A stretch of DNA of 64,000 bases, taken from positions 307,855 to 371,854 of the forward strand of contig NZ_SJPS01000007.1 in assembly GCF_007860015.1 (NCBI RefSeq). Reading direction: 5' to 3'. Made by a program: the position numbers and the translations under genes. The stretch is from Bythopirellula polymerisocia (GTDB lineage: Bacteria; Planctomycetota; Planctomycetia; Pirellulales; Lacipirellulaceae). This document shows, piece by piece, positions 41,704 through 51,700 of this stretch. Position 1 is the first letter of the stretch, and every line of letters starts with the position of its first letter. A model generated the notes under the pieces. The model saw nothing but the letters and a program-made list of their open reading frames with translations, searched no databases and was not told the origin of the DNA.

Positions 41704-42948
41704 TTATTGCCGCACTAGAAACAGATGTTCGCTCCCACGAACCAGGAGTTGATCACGGATCGGAATCGGCGTGGCAACGCATTGCTCGTCGAAGTTGTAT
41801 TCGCCGAGGTGCTCGTATCCGTCAGCAATTCGGCCGAAGTACAGCATGCCGTCTTCTCGGAGAGTGAAGAGCAGACCGTTGGCCAAAACGGGAGATGAAA
41901 AATATTTGGCACGACCGCGGGGCAATTCGGCGGTCCAGAGTTCGTCTCCAGATGAAACATCAAGGCAGGTGAGATCGCCACGGTCACTGAGCACGATCAC
42001 CTTGCCGTCAGTTACCAAGGGAGTCGGCACATCGCCTGCCTTGGCAGGTCTGTCCCAAAATTTGCCTTTCTCGGTGATATCTCCTTGGCCACCAAGTTGT
42101 ATTGCGGTGAGCATTTCACCACGTCGATAAGGGACGACGACTATATCTCCGGCGAGAGTTTGCGAGGCAATCGTACGCTGGGCTGCTTCTCCTGACGGAT
42201 TGAGTCCGCCACACTCCCAAAGTAGTTTTCCCGTGCGAACGTCGTGGCCGGTCACATGGTCGGCCCCCAGGGTGACAATCACCTTTCCATCGGTAGTGAG
42301 AGCTGGGGTGGTGTAGGAATTGTCGCACTCTTTGGGAACTTCATAAATGCGATCCTGCTTCCAGACTTCTTTTCCCGTCTTCAGGTCCAGTGCCACTAGG
42401 AACCCATCGCCGTCATTCATTACAGCCACAATCACCAAGCCATCAGCCAACACAGGGGAAGTGCCCAAATCCCACCATAAGGTATCTTCCCCATAAGCTT
42501 CTTGCAGATTGGTTTCCCACAAGACCTTGCCGGTCAGATCGAGAGATGCCAGCGTTCCGCTCTTGTAGTAGACGACGAGATGCTCACCATCGGTTGTGGG
42601 AGAGGAGTTACTTCCACTGCCGTTCATGTGCTTGCCAGGACGTTCGGGGCCGAACTGATGTCGCCATTGTTCTTGGCCAATGAAGTCGTAGCAGACGACG
42701 CCATCACGATCGTCGATGCCACAAGTCACAAAGATCTGGTCACCCCACACGGCAGGCGTTGAGCAGCCACGACCAGGGATTTCCACTTTCCAGGCGATGT
42801 TTTCTGCGGAGATGGATTCAGGGTAGATGCCTGCAGTAACAACAGCAGACGCATCTGGACCTCGCCATTGCGGCCAGTTTTCTGAGGCAAGCAAATAAGA
42901 AGGTTTAAGGAAGGAAAAAAACACTATGACAGTAATGGAAAATTTCAC
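41704..42948 (-). CDS. exported PQQ-like beta-propeller protein
   Basis: A GTG at 42948 with AGAAG 8 nt upstream opens a clean signal peptide (KFSITVIVFFSFLKPSYLLA); the TTG at 42987 would add 13 residues. The mature chain begins ENWPQWRGPDASAVV, the WPxWRGP motif of planctomycete PQQ-like proteins, and continues as seven or so propeller blades (VVCYDFIGQEQWRHQF, TLASLDLTGKVLWETN, LVALDLKTGKEVWKQD, LTCLDVSSGDELWTAEL). No quinone-binding signature or heme motif was seen. Function is unknown. It is the only gene between the GRDP-like gene and the oxoprolinase gene. Confidence 0.85.
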   Translation of the reverse strand: MKFSITVIVFFSFLKPSYLLASENWPQWRGPDASAVVTAGIYPESISAENIAWKVEIPGRGCSTPAVWGDQIFVTCGIDDRDGVVCYDFIGQEQWRHQFGPERPGKHMNGSGSNSSPTTDGEHLVVYYKSGTLASLDLTGKVLWETNLQEAYGEDTLWWDLGTSPVLADGLVIVAVMNDGDGFLVALDLKTGKEVWKQDRIYEVPKECDNSYTTPALTTDGKVIVTLGADHVTGHDVRTGKLLWECGGLNPSGEAAQRTIASQTLAGDIVVVPYRRGEMLTAIQLGGQGDITEKGKFWDRPAKAGDVPTPLVTDGKVIVLSDRGDLTCLDVSSGDELWTAELPRGRAKYFSSPVLANGLLFTLREDGMLYFGRIADGYEHLGEYNFDEQCVATPIPIRDQLLVRGSEHLFLVRQ

Positions 42949-43129
42949 GGCAATACTTCTGAAAATTTGGAGGGGAAATAGGCCCAATTCTATTGATAAT
43001 TTAGTCGGAAGTCGAAGTCTAAATCAGAATCAACCTTAAAGAATGCTACAGTTTTCATGGTCAGAATTTTGCAGAGACCAACCCTCGAAGCACAGACATC
43101 TCGGCTTGATTTCTGCAAATTGGAGCTAA

Positions 43130-46100
43130 CTAGTTGGATTTCTTCCATCCACCACCTCCCGGTGTTTTGATGATTAGCACATCTCCGGGTTCGACATTAA
43201 TTTCACAAATCCCAGGAAGATCGACCTCAGTGCCATGGGCATACTGGAGTATATTTTCCCCTAATTGGCCCGACTTGCCGCCATTGATTCCATAGGGTGC
43301 GTGTGGCCCGCGACGCTCTGTGATGAGCGACAACTCTAGCGGGGCCAGAAACTCCAACCGTCGCACGACACCATCACCGCCACGGTGCTTTCCCTCACCC
43401 CCCGATCCGTAACGGGTGCTGAATTCCAGCAATCTCACCGGTAGGCGGCGCTCAAGAATTTCTGGATCCGTTGCGCGGGTGTTGGTCATGTGGACTTGCA
43501 CGGCACTTGCGCCGGGGCCGTCGGGTGTGGCACCACTTCCGCCGCAGATGGTTTCGTAGTAACCGAACTCAGAGTTGCCGAAAAGAAGATTGTTCATCGT
43601 ACCCTGGCTGGCAGCAGCCACGCCTAATGCCCCCAAGAGCACATCGACAACGCGCTGTGAAGATTCGACATTGCCGGCGGCGACCGCCGGACTTGCTGCG
43701 GGAAAATCGCCTGGCGGTGGATTCAAGAGGCCCGGATGCAAGATGATCTCGACTGCGCGCAGGGCACCTTCGTTGAGGGGCAGGTGTTCGTCAACCAGGA
43801 GTCGCAGCACGTAGAGCACAGCGGCGGAGACAATGGCCGGGTTGGCGTTGAGATTGCCTACGACTACCGGACCGCTGCCTGTGAAGTCAATGATTGCAGC
43901 AGCACCGTCGGTGTCCGGTTGGAACGTGAAGGTCACACAGATTGGAACACTTTCACCCTCTGCAGTTTCTAAGTAGTCGGTAAAAGTGCGGGTTTGCTTG
44001 CCAAATCTCGCGAGGGCCTGCTGGACTTTGGTGGTGGCGGAGTCTTGGATTCCACGCATTTTTTCTTGCACAACGGCGAGTGTATATCGCTCGACAAGTT
44101 CCAACAGTTCGCGGGCTCCTTGCTGATTGGCGGCGACCTGGGCGCGGACGTCGGCCAGGTTTTCCTCTACACGGCGAGAAGGGTAGGGGGGATGCGACAG
44201 AAGTTGTTTTAGTTCAGCATCGCGCGAGCTTCCGTTCCGCACCAACGCAAAATTGGAGATCAATACCCCTTCTTCACCGAGGCTTCGGGAATTGGGTGGC
44301 ATCGATCCCGGCCGTACGCCGCCAATCTCGGCATGATGCGCACGGCAGGCGGTGAAGAAAAGCAGGTCCCCGGATTGTGAATCGTGAACCGGTGTGACAA
44401 CGGTCACATCAGGAAGATGCGAGCCCCCGCGATAGGGATCGTTGGAGACATACACATCGCCGGGAGCCAGTTCTGGATTCTCCGCAAGGACAGCTCGGAC
44501 CGTCGCACCCATCGCACCAAGATGAACTGGTACGTGCGGGGCATTCGCGACAAGCTCGCCTGTGGCAGTAAATACGGCGCAACTGTAATCGAGTCGTTCC
44601 TTCACGTTCACACTCAGCGCGGTTCGCCTTAAGACGTGGCCCATTTGTTCGGCGATGCCCGCGAAGAGGTTGTTGAAAACGGCGAGCATGACTGCTTCAG
44701 ATTGCTGAGCGACTTCCTCAACAACACTTTGCTCAGGGAGAATGTCGGTGAGTAGTAATTCTCCGCCGGAGAGTGTTTCACATTGCCAGCCGGTTTCCAC
44801 TAGTATGGTTGAATGGATATCGGCAATAACTGCTGGGCCGGTGAGAAGTGCTCCTGGGGCGAGGGCCTCGCGGTCATAACGGGAGATCTGGAGTTCATGG
44901 CCGCTAAGTCGGCAAGCGGTTTGGGAGGTGGGGGGAATGTGCCTGGCAGGGCATTGCGTGGAGGGAGTCAATAACCTTCCTGTCTTTCCAAGGGCTTCTA
45001 CTCGCAGGGCGACAAGCTCGATTGGCTTGTCGGCGGGGACATAGCCGAACTGCTGGCGGTGGAGTGATTCGAATGTGGCGACAACGTCAGCAATCGTTCC
45101 AAAGGAAACGTTAAGTGGGACATCGGTTCCGCTGTACCGCATATCGAGCGTCTGGTGGATTTCAATTTGCTCCGTTGCAAATCCCTCGGCGACAAGTTCC
45201 GCAAGCGGAGAACATTCCAATTCGTCGAACATCGAGGCGAGCATAGTATGATCTATGGCGTCCACGAGTTGCGATAAACCCCTTGCTGCATGGCGTACCA
45301 CATCGGCCTGGCCAATGCCGTAGGCGCTCAGAATTCCTGAGTCGGGATGATTGAGAATCTTCTTGATGCCAAGTTCACGGGCGACGGCACACACATGTTG
45401 AGCGGCAGCACCTCCGAAAGGGACCAACAGATAGTCGGCGGGATCAGCTCCCTTGGCAATTGAAACGCCGCGAATCGCGCGTACCATGTTTGCATTGGCG
45501 ATGGTTAAAAGCCCCTCGGCAAGTTCACCGCAAGTCAGAGTCTCGCCGGTGGCCGTGAGAACTTCGGTTGTGAGCGAGTCGAGTTGCCGCTCGACGGCTT
45601 TACGGTCGAGTCGAAACGGAAATCGATCGACAGCAATTCGGCCCAGAAAAAAATTGAGATCGGTCACCGTAAGCGGTCCGCCGCGGCCATAGCATGCGGG
45701 TCCGGGGTCGGCACCCGCGCTCTCAGGCCCCACAGTGAGTTGCGTGCCATCAAAACGGCAGATCGAGCCGCCACCCGCGGCCACTGTGTTAATTGCCAGC
45801 ATGGGGGTAACCAAGCGCACGCCTGCCTTGCGGGTTTCGTACTCGTATTCATACGTACCATCGAAACGGGAGACATCGGTGCTTGTGCCTCCCATGTCGA
45901 AGCCGATTGCGCGCTCAAAACCAGTCGCCGCAGCGATCTGAGCGTATCCCACAACTCCGCCGGCTGGACCTGATAGCACGCTCATATGCCCCCGAAATGC
46001 CTCGCTACCTACCAGCCCGCCCGCAGAAGTCATGAGCCTAATCTGACTGCCCGGGAGTGAGTTGTGTAAATGATCGAGATAATCTCGCAGAACGGGGCAG

Positions 46101-46963
46101 AGATACGCGTCGACGACCGTGGTTTCCGCGCGGGGAACAATCTTCACCAGCGGGGCAACATCACTCGACCGGCTAATCTCGCGGAAGCCTACCTCGCGGG
46201 CAATCTGTTCGACTATTAGCTCATGTTCGGGATACAAGTCGGCGTGCATCAGGCAAATAGCGAGTGACTCGATGCCATCAGACTTAAGCTCACTCAGTTG
46301 GCTACGAATGTCAACATGATCGGGTGATCGGAGTATCGAGCCATCCGCTGCGACTCGTTCGTCGATCTCTACGCTTCGCTCGGCCAATGGCGGTGGCTTA
46401 ACTACGCGCAGGGCGAACAAATCGGGTCTTTCCTGGCTGCCGATTTCTAAGAGATCGCCAAATCCACGCGTGATAGCCAGAGCCGTGTGGGCACCGGTTC
46501 GCGTCAAGAGAGCATTCGTCCCACGTGTGGTACCCAATCGCAATCGCACCGGGGGCAACGACTCATTGAGTGGCAAACCCAGCAGATAGCGAATTGCCAG
46601 GATTGGAGCTTCCAGTTTACACCGCAATTCGTAAGTACTACCCGCAAGCGGCGGTACTTCCAATGCTGGTGCCAGTCGTAGCTCGCCCGTTTGCGGTTCG
46701 AAGGCTACGACTGTCGATTCACTTAACGCAGTACCTTCCTCACTAAGCAAAGTACAACTAAATCCGGACCAAAAGTTCGCTGGATCGCTGATGCGCGAGG
46801 GGTCAACAATTCGATCGCTCGAAGAACCGGAGGCGACAGTGCCTTTGGTGACAGCGGAACTTAAGAGTTTGTGTCGCCGGATTGAGCCATCCGGATTCTT
46901 GGCGAGACAATCAGTAAATGTGCCGCCGACGTCGATCCAGAATTCCCAAGGTGGTTCGAGCAT
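43130..46963 (-). CDS. 5-oxoprolinase, fused HyuA-HyuB form
   Basis: The 1277-aa protein is a fusion of the hydantoinase A (ATP-binding, residues 1 to about 690) and hydantoinase B (about 720 to 1277) subunits, as in eukaryotic-type OPLAH. HyuA has DVGGTFTDCLAKNPDG, RLGTTRGTNALLTRTG and the second phosphate motif GFDMGGTSTDVSRFDG. HyuB starts at EAVMLAVFNNLFAGIAEQMG and has LNVKERLDYSCAVF and YVSNDPYRGGSHLPDVTV. It hydrolyses 5-oxo-L-proline to glutamate using ATP; hydantoin-like substrates are possible. It is monocistronic. A gamma-glutamylcyclotransferase-like gene, whose family makes 5-oxoproline, is 5 kb away (51701-52138). Confidence 0.9.
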   Translation of the reverse strand: MLEPPWEFWIDVGGTFTDCLAKNPDGSIRRHKLLSSAVTKGTVASGSSSDRIVDPSRISDPANFWSGFSCTLLSEEGTALSESTVVAFEPQTGELRLAPALEVPPLAGSTYELRCKLEAPILAIRYLLGLPLNESLPPVRLRLGTTRGTNALLTRTGAHTALAITRGFGDLLEIGSQERPDLFALRVVKPPPLAERSVEIDERVAADGSILRSPDHVDIRSQLSELKSDGIESLAICLMHADLYPEHELIVEQIAREVGFREISRSSDVAPLVKIVPRAETTVVDAYLCPVLRDYLDHLHNSLPGSQIRLMTSAGGLVGSEAFRGHMSVLSGPAGGVVGYAQIAAATGFERAIGFDMGGTSTDVSRFDGTYEYEYETRKAGVRLVTPMLAINTVAAGGGSICRFDGTQLTVGPESAGADPGPACYGRGGPLTVTDLNFFLGRIAVDRFPFRLDRKAVERQLDSLTTEVLTATGETLTCGELAEGLLTIANANMVRAIRGVSIAKGADPADYLLVPFGGAAAQHVCAVARELGIKKILNHPDSGILSAYGIGQADVVRHAARGLSQLVDAIDHTMLASMFDELECSPLAELVAEGFATEQIEIHQTLDMRYSGTDVPLNVSFGTIADVVATFESLHRQQFGYVPADKPIELVALRVEALGKTGRLLTPSTQCPARHIPPTSQTACRLSGHELQISRYDREALAPGALLTGPAVIADIHSTILVETGWQCETLSGGELLLTDILPEQSVVEEVAQQSEAVMLAVFNNLFAGIAEQMGHVLRRTALSVNVKERLDYSCAVFTATGELVANAPHVPVHLGAMGATVRAVLAENPELAPGDVYVSNDPYRGGSHLPDVTVVTPVHDSQSGDLLFFTACRAHHAEIGGVRPGSMPPNSRSLGEEGVLISNFALVRNGSSRDAELKQLLSHPPYPSRRVEENLADVRAQVAANQQGARELLELVERYTLAVVQEKMRGIQDSATTKVQQALARFGKQTRTFTDYLETAEGESVPICVTFTFQPDTDGAAAIIDFTGSGPVVVGNLNANPAIVSAAVLYVLRLLVDEHLPLNEGALRAVEIILHPGLLNPPPGDFPAASPAVAAGNVESSQRVVDVLLGALGVAAASQGTMNNLLFGNSEFGYYETICGGSGATPDGPGASAVQVHMTNTRATDPEILERRLPVRLLEFSTRYGSGGEGKHRGGDGVVRRLEFLAPLELSLITERRGPHAPYGINGGKSGQLGENILQYAHGTEVDLPGICEINVEPGDVLIIKTPGGGGWKKSN

Positions 46964-47046
46964 GGAGGGGCGGAACGAGAACTGTGTATGAATGTGATTA
47001 AAGAATCAACATAGCATATCGAGTTCAATTTATCGCCGCCCAAAGG

Positions 47047-48072
47047 CTACTTGTTGAAACTGTTGCCCGGCTTGCCGAATGAGGGCCTTGGCCGACCGCC
47101 ACCGCCGGAACGGTTTGCAACCCGTGAGAATCCCGACCTACGAACAAGATTCGCAAGAGTTTGGCCCTCGGGCGGAATCACGAAAAACTGGGGATCATCA
47201 ATTACCCATGGGGTCGACCAGTTCCGGCCGTCTTCCCAATTGGCTACGTTGACAAACATGTTGTCGAAATAGAGACATTCCCAACCGTAGGCAAACGTGC
47301 TGAACAGATGATCTTCTTCGGCGAGATCTTCGATCCCCGCATGGGCGTAGTAATGAATGCGACCGTCGGGAGTGAAAGTCATGCCAAAAGTCCACCATCC
47401 TGGTTCCATAATTTTTGGTCCAGCCAGATCCAAGCCTGATTGCTGGGCGCGAAAGCTTAGCTGTGCATAATCTTGCTCGATTCCCTTGCTGGTCTCACTG
47501 CGAAAGAGGATGAAAAAACCTGGCCAATAAGCCTCAATTTGGCCATCGAGATTGCGGCCGCGGCAATCGCCACGCACTCCGAACGAAGCGCCGGTCCGAT
47601 TCTCCCATTTCTCAAAGGGCGGCAAGTAAACGCGAACCGTAAAACTGGGCGTCCAGCCCACCGGCACCGCTTGACCCAACCGCCCCATCACACTCATCAG
47701 CAAGTCATCTTGCATTTGTGTGTTAGAGATCTGCCCTGGAATTCCAGACAGAGAAGTGCGGAGCATGAGCGCGCCTCTACTTCCCGCTAATCCATTCGGT
47801 GGGGTGGGGACACGCTTGATAAAGTCGGGTTGGCCGCGCATGGCACTTTCGTACCAGCGGCCATTTCGCGAGCGGCCTCCCGGCGGTCGTTGTTCCTCAT
47901 CTTGTTCATGGCTCGCTTTTTGGCCGTTCATGACGTACGACCAGCTGACGTCCTCAAAGTTGTCGCCGACTATCTCAACTTTTTCGCCGCTGCCGGGCAC
48001 GATGGGTTCGGCATGCAAGCTTGATGCAAAGAAAAACCAAGGAGCAATAAGTAGTGCAATAATGCGAAGCAT
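47047..48072 (-). CDS. exported protein of unknown function, glucanase/lectin-like
   Basis: I take the ATG at 48072 with AGGAA 8 nt upstream; it starts a signal peptide (MLRIIALLIAPWFFFASSLHA). The mature 320 residues have a beta-sandwich look (GALMLRTSLSGIPGQ, FTVRVYLPPFEKWE, WWTFGMTFTPDGRIHYYAHA) with many aromatic strands, similar to concanavalin-like laminin-G/glucanase folds. No catalytic pair can be named. The C-terminus is Gly/Arg/Pro-rich (GGGGRPRPSFGKPG). Extracytoplasmic location is expected. It is separated from both neighbours and may be alone. Confidence 0.7.
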   Translation of the reverse strand: MLRIIALLIAPWFFFASSLHAEPIVPGSGEKVEIVGDNFEDVSWSYVMNGQKASHEQDEEQRPPGGRSRNGRWYESAMRGQPDFIKRVPTPPNGLAGSRGALMLRTSLSGIPGQISNTQMQDDLLMSVMGRLGQAVPVGWTPSFTVRVYLPPFEKWENRTGASFGVRGDCRGRNLDGQIEAYWPGFFILFRSETSKGIEQDYAQLSFRAQQSGLDLAGPKIMEPGWWTFGMTFTPDGRIHYYAHAGIEDLAEEDHLFSTFAYGWECLYFDNMFVNVANWEDGRNWSTPWVIDDPQFFVIPPEGQTLANLVRRSGFSRVANRSGGGGRPRPSFGKPGNSFNK

Positions 48073-48226
48073 CGGACACGATTCCTGAGATGAGAAAGGT
48101 TTTGACGAGAGGTGGAGCTGCGCGCTTACTTGCGCTCGATCCATAAACCGCCTGCGAGTGGTATCGGCAATCCAGTTTGTGCCGCTAAACTTTACCCAGT
48201 CGGAAAAGTCAATCAACTCAGGTTTT

Positions 48227-48706
48227 TCAGGGCAACAAATTGCAGCCAGTGCTATCGCTGCACAGTTCGCATTGCGTGCTGTCACCCGCAACTCGCGAAA
48301 GACAAGCGGCAATTCGCTGGTCGATCACTTGGAGCATTAGGGGGTGGAGTCCTAGCGGAGCAGTGACCAAATGCCGAATCTTAGGCCAGGCGGCAGCAGC
48401 TTCAGCTGCCAGGCGCGGGATATCCTCGTGCCAGTGCCGCCCAGGAGAGAGAAAATATGGAAATACGATTACCAGTGTTGCCCCTTGCTCAGCGCAGCGG
48501 CCGAAGGCTGTGGCGATCGAGGGTTCAGCCAGTTCCATGTGGGCCGGTTCGACAATGGACCACGAAGAGTTTGCTCGAAACGCTACTACTACGTCCAGAA
48601 GTAGGTCATTGCTCTCCGCTCGGCGCGAACCGTGGTCGACTAGAATTACGGCTACTTTTTCGGAGGGAACTTCAAGTTTTGGAGGTACTTTGGACGGAGT
48701 TGTCAC
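48227..48706 (-). CDS. CbiX/sirohydrochlorin chelatase-like protein
   Basis: The 159-aa product is one chelatase unit. It has VILVDHGSRRAESNDLL at 20-36 and the metal-binding His cluster VFPYFLSPGRHWHEDIP (His in GRHWHED). The family inserts Co2+ or Fe2+ into sirohydrochlorin in cobalamin or siroheme synthesis; some short forms act on other tetrapyrroles. The C-terminus (DSTQCELCSDSTGCNLLP) has four cysteines that might hold a metal or cluster, unlike the shortest CbiX. The start is a GTG whose GTGA overlaps the rarA stop. Confidence 0.8.
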   Translation of the reverse strand: MTTPSKVPPKLEVPSEKVAVILVDHGSRRAESNDLLLDVVVAFRANSSWSIVEPAHMELAEPSIATAFGRCAEQGATLVIVFPYFLSPGRHWHEDIPRLAAEAAAAWPKIRHLVTAPLGLHPLMLQVIDQRIAACLSRVAGDSTQCELCSDSTGCNLLP

Positions 48707-50049
48707 TCTGCAGTATCCTCCATGCCTGGAATTGGCTTTGCTGACCGCAGTTTGGCACGGATCGCTTTCAACCGCTGGCCCAATTCCTGCTCGAAGCCGC
48801 GATCTACGGGGCGATAATATTCTCGCTCGACCCCTAGATAATCCTGGGCGGCGACTCCCCCTTCTGCAATATGGGCGTATTCATATCCCTCGCCGTGGCC
48901 CAAACGCTTGGCACCGGCATAGTGGCCGTCGCGTAGATGGGTGGGGACTGGCACTGTGCGTCCTTGGCGAACATCGGCTCGAGCCTCGCCAATTGCCAAC
49001 GTGGCAGCATTTGATTTTGGTGCGCAAGCCAGATAGGCAACCGCTTGGGCAAGATTGAGCTGGCACTCGGGAAGTCCTACAAACTCACAGGCTTGCATGG
49101 CAGCGATAGCTAATGGCAAAGCGTGGGGATCAGCATTGCCAACATCCTCGCTCGCCAAGATGACCAGCCGTCGAGAGAGAAATCGAATGTCCTCGCCCCC
49201 CTCTAACATGCGTGCAAGCCAATAAATCCCCGCATCGGGATCGCTGCCGCGAATGCTTTTGATTAGGGCGCTGATGGCATCGTAGTGAGCGTCGCCGTCC
49301 CGGTCGTATTGCACGGCCTTTCGCTGCACGCTTTCGGCAGCGAGTTCGAGCGTGAATTCGACTGGACGATCATCGCAGGAGAGTACGCCGATTTCTAAGG
49401 CAGAGAGTGCTTGGCGGGCGTCGCCGTCGCACGTCTCAGCTAAAAACCTAGCAGCGTCTTCATGCAAGTTCACCGGTATTGCTCCCAGTCCACGTTCGCT
49501 GTCTGCCAAGGTGCGTTTGAGCAGAAGTGTAATGTCCTCGGTACTGAGAGGCTGGAATTCGAACACGCGGCTGCGACTGACCAAGGCACTATTGACCGCG
49601 AAGAACGGGTTGGAAGTAGTTGCCCCCACCAACACAACTGTGCCTTCTTCCACGTCAGGCAGGAGAGCATCCTGCTGTGATTTATTGAAGCGATGGATCT
49701 CGTCGACAAAGAGCAGAGTTCGAAGCCCTTCGGCGGCCAGAATATCACGAGCCTCGTCGATTAATCCACGCAGGTCTTTCACACCGCTGGTGACGGCATT
49801 GAGTTGTCGAAATCGACAACGGGTTTCCGTCGCCAGGAGGTGAGCCAACGTTGTCTTCCCCGTCCCTGGCGGGCCATAGAATAGCAGTGCCGACAACCGA
49901 TCTGCCTTGATAAGCCGATGAAGCAATTTCCCTTCGCCAAGAAAATGCTGCTGACCAGCGAACTCAGCCAAGGTTCGAGGGCGCATTCGCAGGGCGAGCG
50001 GCTGGGCTTGGCGGCGGTTTTCTGCCTCGGCGGCGGCGAACAAGGACAT
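48703..50049 (-). CDS. rarA: replication-associated recombination protein A
   Basis: This AAA+ ATPase of the clamp-loader family acts at stalled forks. Walker A is FYGPPGTGKTTLAHLL, Walker B is LLFVDEIHRFNKSQQDALLP, sensor 1 is VGATTSNPFFAVNSALVSRS, and the C-terminal tetramerisation region has YDAISALIKSIRGSDPDAGI with YWLARMLEGGED, and YAHIAEGGVAAQDYL. Length 448 aa is typical. It is translationally coupled to the CbiX-like gene and divergent from sthA, with about 200 bp between the starts. Confidence 0.94.
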   Translation of the reverse strand: MSLFAAAEAENRRQAQPLALRMRPRTLAEFAGQQHFLGEGKLLHRLIKADRLSALLFYGPPGTGKTTLAHLLATETRCRFRQLNAVTSGVKDLRGLIDEARDILAAEGLRTLLFVDEIHRFNKSQQDALLPDVEEGTVVLVGATTSNPFFAVNSALVSRSRVFEFQPLSTEDITLLLKRTLADSERGLGAIPVNLHEDAARFLAETCDGDARQALSALEIGVLSCDDRPVEFTLELAAESVQRKAVQYDRDGDAHYDAISALIKSIRGSDPDAGIYWLARMLEGGEDIRFLSRRLVILASEDVGNADPHALPLAIAAMQACEFVGLPECQLNLAQAVAYLACAPKSNAATLAIGEARADVRQGRTVPVPTHLRDGHYAGAKRLGHGEGYEYAHIAEGGVAAQDYLGVEREYYRPVDRGFEQELGQRLKAIRAKLRSAKPIPGMEDTAE

Positions 50050-50249
50050 GACATTTGGATCTTGAAATTGGTTGTTTCCCTACAACCGTTGTATGCGGAA
50101 GGGCTTCGCCCGCCTAGTCTACCGGTAATTCCGGCAAGGTTTCACTTTCTCATCTGATTCGGTATGATGCGTCGATGCGGATAAGGAACTTCGTTCCTGT
50201 TTCGTTACCCCCCGCCTTGCCAGCTCACCCCCCAGGGAACCTCCCTCCC

Positions 50250-51698
50250 ATGAGACACTACGATTGTATTGCAATCGGCACTGGTCCCGCCGGCCAGAAG
50301 GGTGCCATCCAAGCCGCCAAGCTCGGCAAGCGTGTGGCGATCATCGAAAAGAAGCAAGTATTGGGAGGTGCCCAGATCAACACAGGCACAATCCCTTCAA
50401 AAGCCCTTCGAGAAGCCGCATTGCATTTGACCGGTGCCAGCCATCGAGGTCATTTCGGAAGCTCGAAAAAGGGACGTAAGGATATCACAGTCGCCGAGTT
50501 GGTAAGTTTTTCCCAGCGGGTAATTCGACACGAGTGGGATGTAATTCGTGACCAGTTTGATCGCAATGGGATTGACCTCCTGTGGGGCAAGGCGAGATTC
50601 ACCGGTCCGAACGAATTAGCTATCGACGGCCCAAACGGAGAAGAACGCGTCTCAGCCGAACGGTTTCTGGTAGCAGTGGGTACTAAACCAGCTCGACCAG
50701 ATTCGGTTCCATTCAACGGGAGCAGTATCTTTACCAGCGACGAGGTGTTGCGTCTCAATCATCTACCTCGGACGATGATCGTAGTAGGCGGCGGTGTGAT
50801 CGGAACCGAGTACGCTTGTATTTTGGCAACGCTTGGGGTCCAAGTGACGCTCGTCGAGGGTCGGAAAAGTGTACTGGGATTCTTGGACCAAGAGATCGCT
50901 GACGCTTTCCAGTATTTCATGCGTCAACTAGGAATCACTTTGCGCCTCGGTGAGAAAGTTGAACGCATCGAGGAAGTGGAGTCCGTCAATGGAACAACAC
51001 ACCGTCTTGTTCAGGCTCAGCTCGAATCTGGCAAGACGCTGCGGGCTCAAACCCTGTTATATGCCGTCGGTCGCCAAGGAGTGTGTAGCGAATTGGGCCT
51101 GGCAAATGTAGGTATCGAATTCGACGATCGAGAACGACTCCAAGTCAACGAATTTTATCAAACGAACATCGAACATGTTTATGCTGCTGGCGATGTGATC
51201 GGCTTTCCTGCATTGGCTTCGACGAGCATGGAACAGGGTCGCCGAGCGATCTGCCATGCATTCGGTTGCAGCGACGTGACCAATTACAACACATCGCTAT
51301 TCCCCTACGGCATTTATGCCGTGCCGGAGATCTCGATGGTCGGCAAAACCGAAGAACAGCTTACTGCTGAGGGGATTCCTTACGAAGCGGGAATCGCCAA
51401 CTACCGAGAAATCGCCCGGGGACAAATCCTGGGTGATGAGCTGGGGATGCTTAAGATGCTCATCCACCAGGATACGCATAAAATTCTTGGCGTCCATGTT
51501 ATCGGCACCGGTGCCACGGAGCTGGTGCATATCGGCCAAGCGGTCATGGCCCTGGGAGGAGATGCCGAATTCTTCGTGAATAACGTATTCAACTTCCCGA
51601 CCCTTGCTGAATGCTACAAAGTGGCGGCCTATAACGGGTTGAATAAGTTAAATCATGTCTACTCTGGAACTTGTGAAGCCGTTTCGTTAAGTTTGTAG
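50250..51698 (+). CDS. sthA: soluble NAD(P)+ transhydrogenase
   Basis: A flavoprotein of the pyridine nucleotide disulfide oxidoreductase fold: FAD site IAIGTGPAGQKGAIQAAKLG, NAD site MIVVGGGVIGTEYACILATL, and the second FAD segment YAAGDVIGFPALASTSM. The redox disulfide CxxxxC of lipoamide dehydrogenase is missing; that position reads INTGTIPSK, the mark of SthA-type (energy-independent) transhydrogenases. It moves hydride between NADPH and NAD+. I start at ATG 50250; the frame extends 25 codons upstream without family sequence. It is followed after 2 nt by a gamma-glutamylcyclotransferase-like gene. Confidence 0.92.
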   Translation: MRHYDCIAIGTGPAGQKGAIQAAKLGKRVAIIEKKQVLGGAQINTGTIPSKALREAALHLTGASHRGHFGSSKKGRKDITVAELVSFSQRVIRHEWDVIRDQFDRNGIDLLWGKARFTGPNELAIDGPNGEERVSAERFLVAVGTKPARPDSVPFNGSSIFTSDEVLRLNHLPRTMIVVGGGVIGTEYACILATLGVQVTLVEGRKSVLGFLDQEIADAFQYFMRQLGITLRLGEKVERIEEVESVNGTTHRLVQAQLESGKTLRAQTLLYAVGRQGVCSELGLANVGIEFDDRERLQVNEFYQTNIEHVYAAGDVIGFPALASTSMEQGRRAICHAFGCSDVTNYNTSLFPYGIYAVPEISMVGKTEEQLTAEGIPYEAGIANYREIARGQILGDELGMLKMLIHQDTHKILGVHVIGTGATELVHIGQAVMALGGDAEFFVNNVFNFPTLAECYKVAAYNGLNKLNHVYSGTCEAVSLSL

Positions 51699-51700
51699 GC

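Noticed and set aside
44384..46320. Frames antisense to the oxoprolinase gene, up to 129 codons
   Set aside because: Shadows of a conserved gene; they contain no domain or start signal of their own.
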